A stretch of 6,438 bases of DNA from Desulfobacteraceae bacterium (GTDB taxonomy: Bacteria > Desulfobacterota > Desulfobacteria > Desulfobacterales > Desulfosalsimonadaceae), in assembly GCA_011389605.1 (NCBI GenBank), contig JAABTZ010000192.1:1-6438 (forward strand). Direction: 5' to 3'. The position numbers and the translations under genes are program-made. Each line of letters starts with the position of its first letter. Positions within the stretch are counted from its first letter, which is position 1. The notes below the pieces were generated by a model. It had not been told where the DNA came from. It worked only from the letters and a program-made list of their open reading frames with translations, and searched no databases. Shown piece after piece: positions 4,804-6,438 of the stretch.

Positions 4804-6228
4804 ATGACTGCCTTTGATGCAATGCTTTCTGCCAATAATACAATTGATATGAATACGGCAACAAAACAACATATTTCCCCGGAAGCTGCTGCCGCGATTC
4901 TCGACAGCATATCAGATGGGGTTTTTACCATTGATGATAAATGGCAAATCTCGGAGTTTAACAAGGCGGCCGAAAACATCACCGGCATTTCCAGGCAGGA
5001 GGCCATAGGCCGGCCCTGTTACGAGGTATTCAGAGCCAGTATGTGCGAAGTGGACTGCGCCATGAAGCGAACCCTTGAAACCGGCAGATCCGTGGTCAAC
5101 CGCACAGGCTTTATCGTTGACTCAGAAGGCCGGCGCATTCCCATAAGTGTTTCCACTGCCCTGCTAAGGGACCCGGCCGGAAGAATAATCGGAGGAGCCG
5201 AAACATTCCGGGATCTGAGCATTGTCGAGGCCCTGCGCAAGCAATTGACCGGCAAATACCAACTAGGCGATCTTGTGAGCAGAAGCCCGGCCATGCAGGA
5301 AATTTTCAGGCTTGTATCCCAGGTGGCCGCTTCCACCAGCACCGTACTGCTGTGCGGGGAGACAGGCACCGGCAAAGAACTGCTGGCCCGTGCCATACAT
5401 GAACTTAGCGCCAGGGCGGAAAATCCATTTATCGCAATCAACTGCGGGGCACTGCCCGACACCCTTCTTGAATCTGAACTGTTTGGATACAAGGCAGGTG
5501 CATTTACCGGTGCAAACAAGGACAAACCCGGCCGTTTTGCCCAGGCCCGGGGCGGAACTATTTTTCTGGATGAAATCGGCGATGTCAGTCAGGCAATGCA
5601 GGTGCGCCTGCTCCGTGTACTGCAGGAGAGAAAAATTGAACCCCTTGGAGGGACATCACCGATGGATGTAGATGTCCGGGTTCTGGCCGCAACCCACAGG
5701 GATCTGGGAAAAATGCTTGAATCCGGGCAATTCAGACAGGATTTGTTTTACCGGATAAATGTAATGAAAATAGACATCCCGCCTTTGCGCAAACGCAAAG
5801 AGGATATCCCGCTGCTGGTGGAACATTTCATACAAAAATTCAACCGCATACAGGCAAAGTCCGTGGAAGGAATCACAGCTGAAGCCATTGCCCTGCTGAT
5901 GACTCACGATTATCCGGGAAATATCAGGGAACTGGAAAACCTTATCGAACATGCGTTTGTTCTGTGTGAAAACGGATGGATCGAGCCGCATCACTTGCCC
6001 AACGGCCCTGCGCAGTTTTCATCAGGCCGGACAGGGGGCCGGAATTTCCATGAAGCGGTCAACGCCTTTGAGGCCCAGCTTATCCGGGATGCCATGCATA
6101 AAAACCACTACAGCCGCCTGGAAACCGCCCGCAGCCTTGGAATTCACAAAACAACACTGTTTCGGAAGATGAAGGCTCTTGGAATTGAATTTCCGGAACA
6201 TGACGGGCGAAACCGCCTGACCGGATAA
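4804..6228 (+). CDS. Sigma-54-dependent transcriptional activator (PAS - AAA+ - Fis-type HTH)
   Basis: The 474-residue protein is an enhancer-binding protein that uses ATP to open promoters bound by sigma-54 RNA polymerase. A PAS sensor domain spans about 28-140 (SISDGVFTIDDKWQISEFN near its start) and contains three cysteines, C72, C81 and C85. The AAA+ domain (about 153-385) has Walker A GETGTGKE (185-192), the sigma-54-contacting loop GAFTGA (232-237), Walker B GTIFLDEIGD (251-260), FRQDLFYRINV (310-320) with the arginine-finger region, and GNIRELEN (372-379). The Fis-type helix-turn-helix is at about 433-461 (LETARSLGIHKTTLFRKM). There is no response-regulator receiver domain, so the PAS domain itself probably takes the signal. 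The start is uncertain: the ATG at 4804 has only a poor ribosome site, and the ATGs at 4822 and 4849 would keep the PAS domain intact. It follows the carboxylase operon on the same strand but ~500 bp away, so it is probably transcribed separately. Its targets are not evident. Confidence 0.94.
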   Translation: MTAFDAMLSANNTIDMNTATKQHISPEAAAAILDSISDGVFTIDDKWQISEFNKAAENITGISRQEAIGRPCYEVFRASMCEVDCAMKRTLETGRSVVNRTGFIVDSEGRRIPISVSTALLRDPAGRIIGGAETFRDLSIVEALRKQLTGKYQLGDLVSRSPAMQEIFRLVSQVAASTSTVLLCGETGTGKELLARAIHELSARAENPFIAINCGALPDTLLESELFGYKAGAFTGANKDKPGRFAQARGGTIFLDEIGDVSQAMQVRLLRVLQERKIEPLGGTSPMDVDVRVLAATHRDLGKMLESGQFRQDLFYRINVMKIDIPPLRKRKEDIPLLVEHFIQKFNRIQAKSVEGITAEAIALLMTHDYPGNIRELENLIEHAFVLCENGWIEPHHLPNGPAQFSSGRTGGRNFHEAVNAFEAQLIRDAMHKNHYSRLETARSLGIHKTTLFRKMKALGIEFPEHDGRNRLTG

Positions 6229-6294
6229 ACTGCAAAAATGCAACACCAGGACCGGGAACAGATGCAGCACTGCAACCACAAACCCTTCCGGCAC

Positions 6295-6326
6295 TTACGA
6301 AGACGCCATATTGGACGGCTTCGTAA
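6295..6326. repeat. Inverted repeat TTACGAAG / CTTCGTAA at the border of repeat copy 2
   Basis: Perfect 8-base arms at 6295-6302 and 6319-6326 flank a 16-base spacer, 66 bases after the regulator stop. The right arm is the end of repeat copy 2. The left arm together with the following GACG resembles that same end in opposite orientation, so it may be the remnant of another copy. A run of A rather than T follows on the plus strand, so it is not a normal terminator for the regulator. Confidence 0.5.
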
Positions 6327-6438
6327 AAAGTCCAATATCTGCGTTACGCGCGATTCCTCATAATTTCACGTACGGCTAAGTACGCTGCATTCTTCAAAAT
6401 CGCGCAAGCCTTGATCTTGAACTTTTTACAAAGCCGTC
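6314..6438 (-). repeat. Full copy of the ~125 bp imperfect-palindrome (MITE-like) repeat, copy 2 (inverted)
   Basis: This 125 bp copy is in opposite orientation to the one at 409-534 and shares long identical blocks with it (49, 19 and 32 bases). It has the better preserved ends: GACGGCTTCGTAAAAAGT at 6314-6331 and the near-perfect inverse ACTTTTTACAAAGCCGTC at 6421-6438, which pair at all but one position as terminal inverted repeats. The element ends at the last base of the window, so a target duplication cannot be checked on that side. Confidence 0.92.

Overview
The window looks like a piece of a moderately GC-rich Gram-negative anaerobe chromosome, most likely a Desulfobacterota / Desulfobacterales-type bacterium. 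This is inference from three things: a lipid A-type acyltransferase (Gram-negative outer membrane), a biotin-dependent acyl-CoA carboxylase pair next to a PAS/sigma-54 activator whose PAS domain carries a cysteine cluster, and copies of a ~125 bp palindromic intergenic repeat of a type I associate with that group. No database search was possible.

Layout. At 1-373, on the minus strand, is the N-terminal part of an LpxL/HtrB-family acyltransferase that runs off the left edge. At 374-724 is a divergent intergenic region with a full copy of the ~125 bp repeat (409-534), two pairs of short direct repeats and a weak promoter candidate. At 725-2278 and 2287-4305 is a tight two-gene operon: the carboxyltransferase (beta) subunit and the biotin carboxylase plus biotin carrier (alpha) subunit of an acyl-CoA carboxylase. 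At 4306-4803 is a ~500 bp noncoding stretch with a large hairpin, a C10 run, a Fur-box-like dyad and a degenerate half copy of the repeat. At 4804-6228 is a PAS-AAA+-Fis sigma-54 enhancer-binding protein. At 6314-6438 a second full repeat copy, inverted relative to the first, ends exactly at the right window edge.

How the parts work together. The alpha and beta subunits together should make one complete enzyme that carboxylates biotin with ATP and bicarbonate and passes the carboxyl group to an acyl-CoA. Propionyl-CoA (giving methylmalonyl-CoA) is the default guess, but the usual Asp at the specificity position of the beta subunit is Leu here, so the substrate is open. The downstream regulator may control this operon or something outside the window; I found no convincing -24/-12 promoter in either intergenic region. 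The carboxylase operon and regulator form a ~5.8 kb block bracketed by inverted copies of the repeat. I see no new defence or mobile system. The points most worth following are the repeat family, the PAS cysteine cluster, the carboxylase specificity residue and the structured 4306-4803 spacer.
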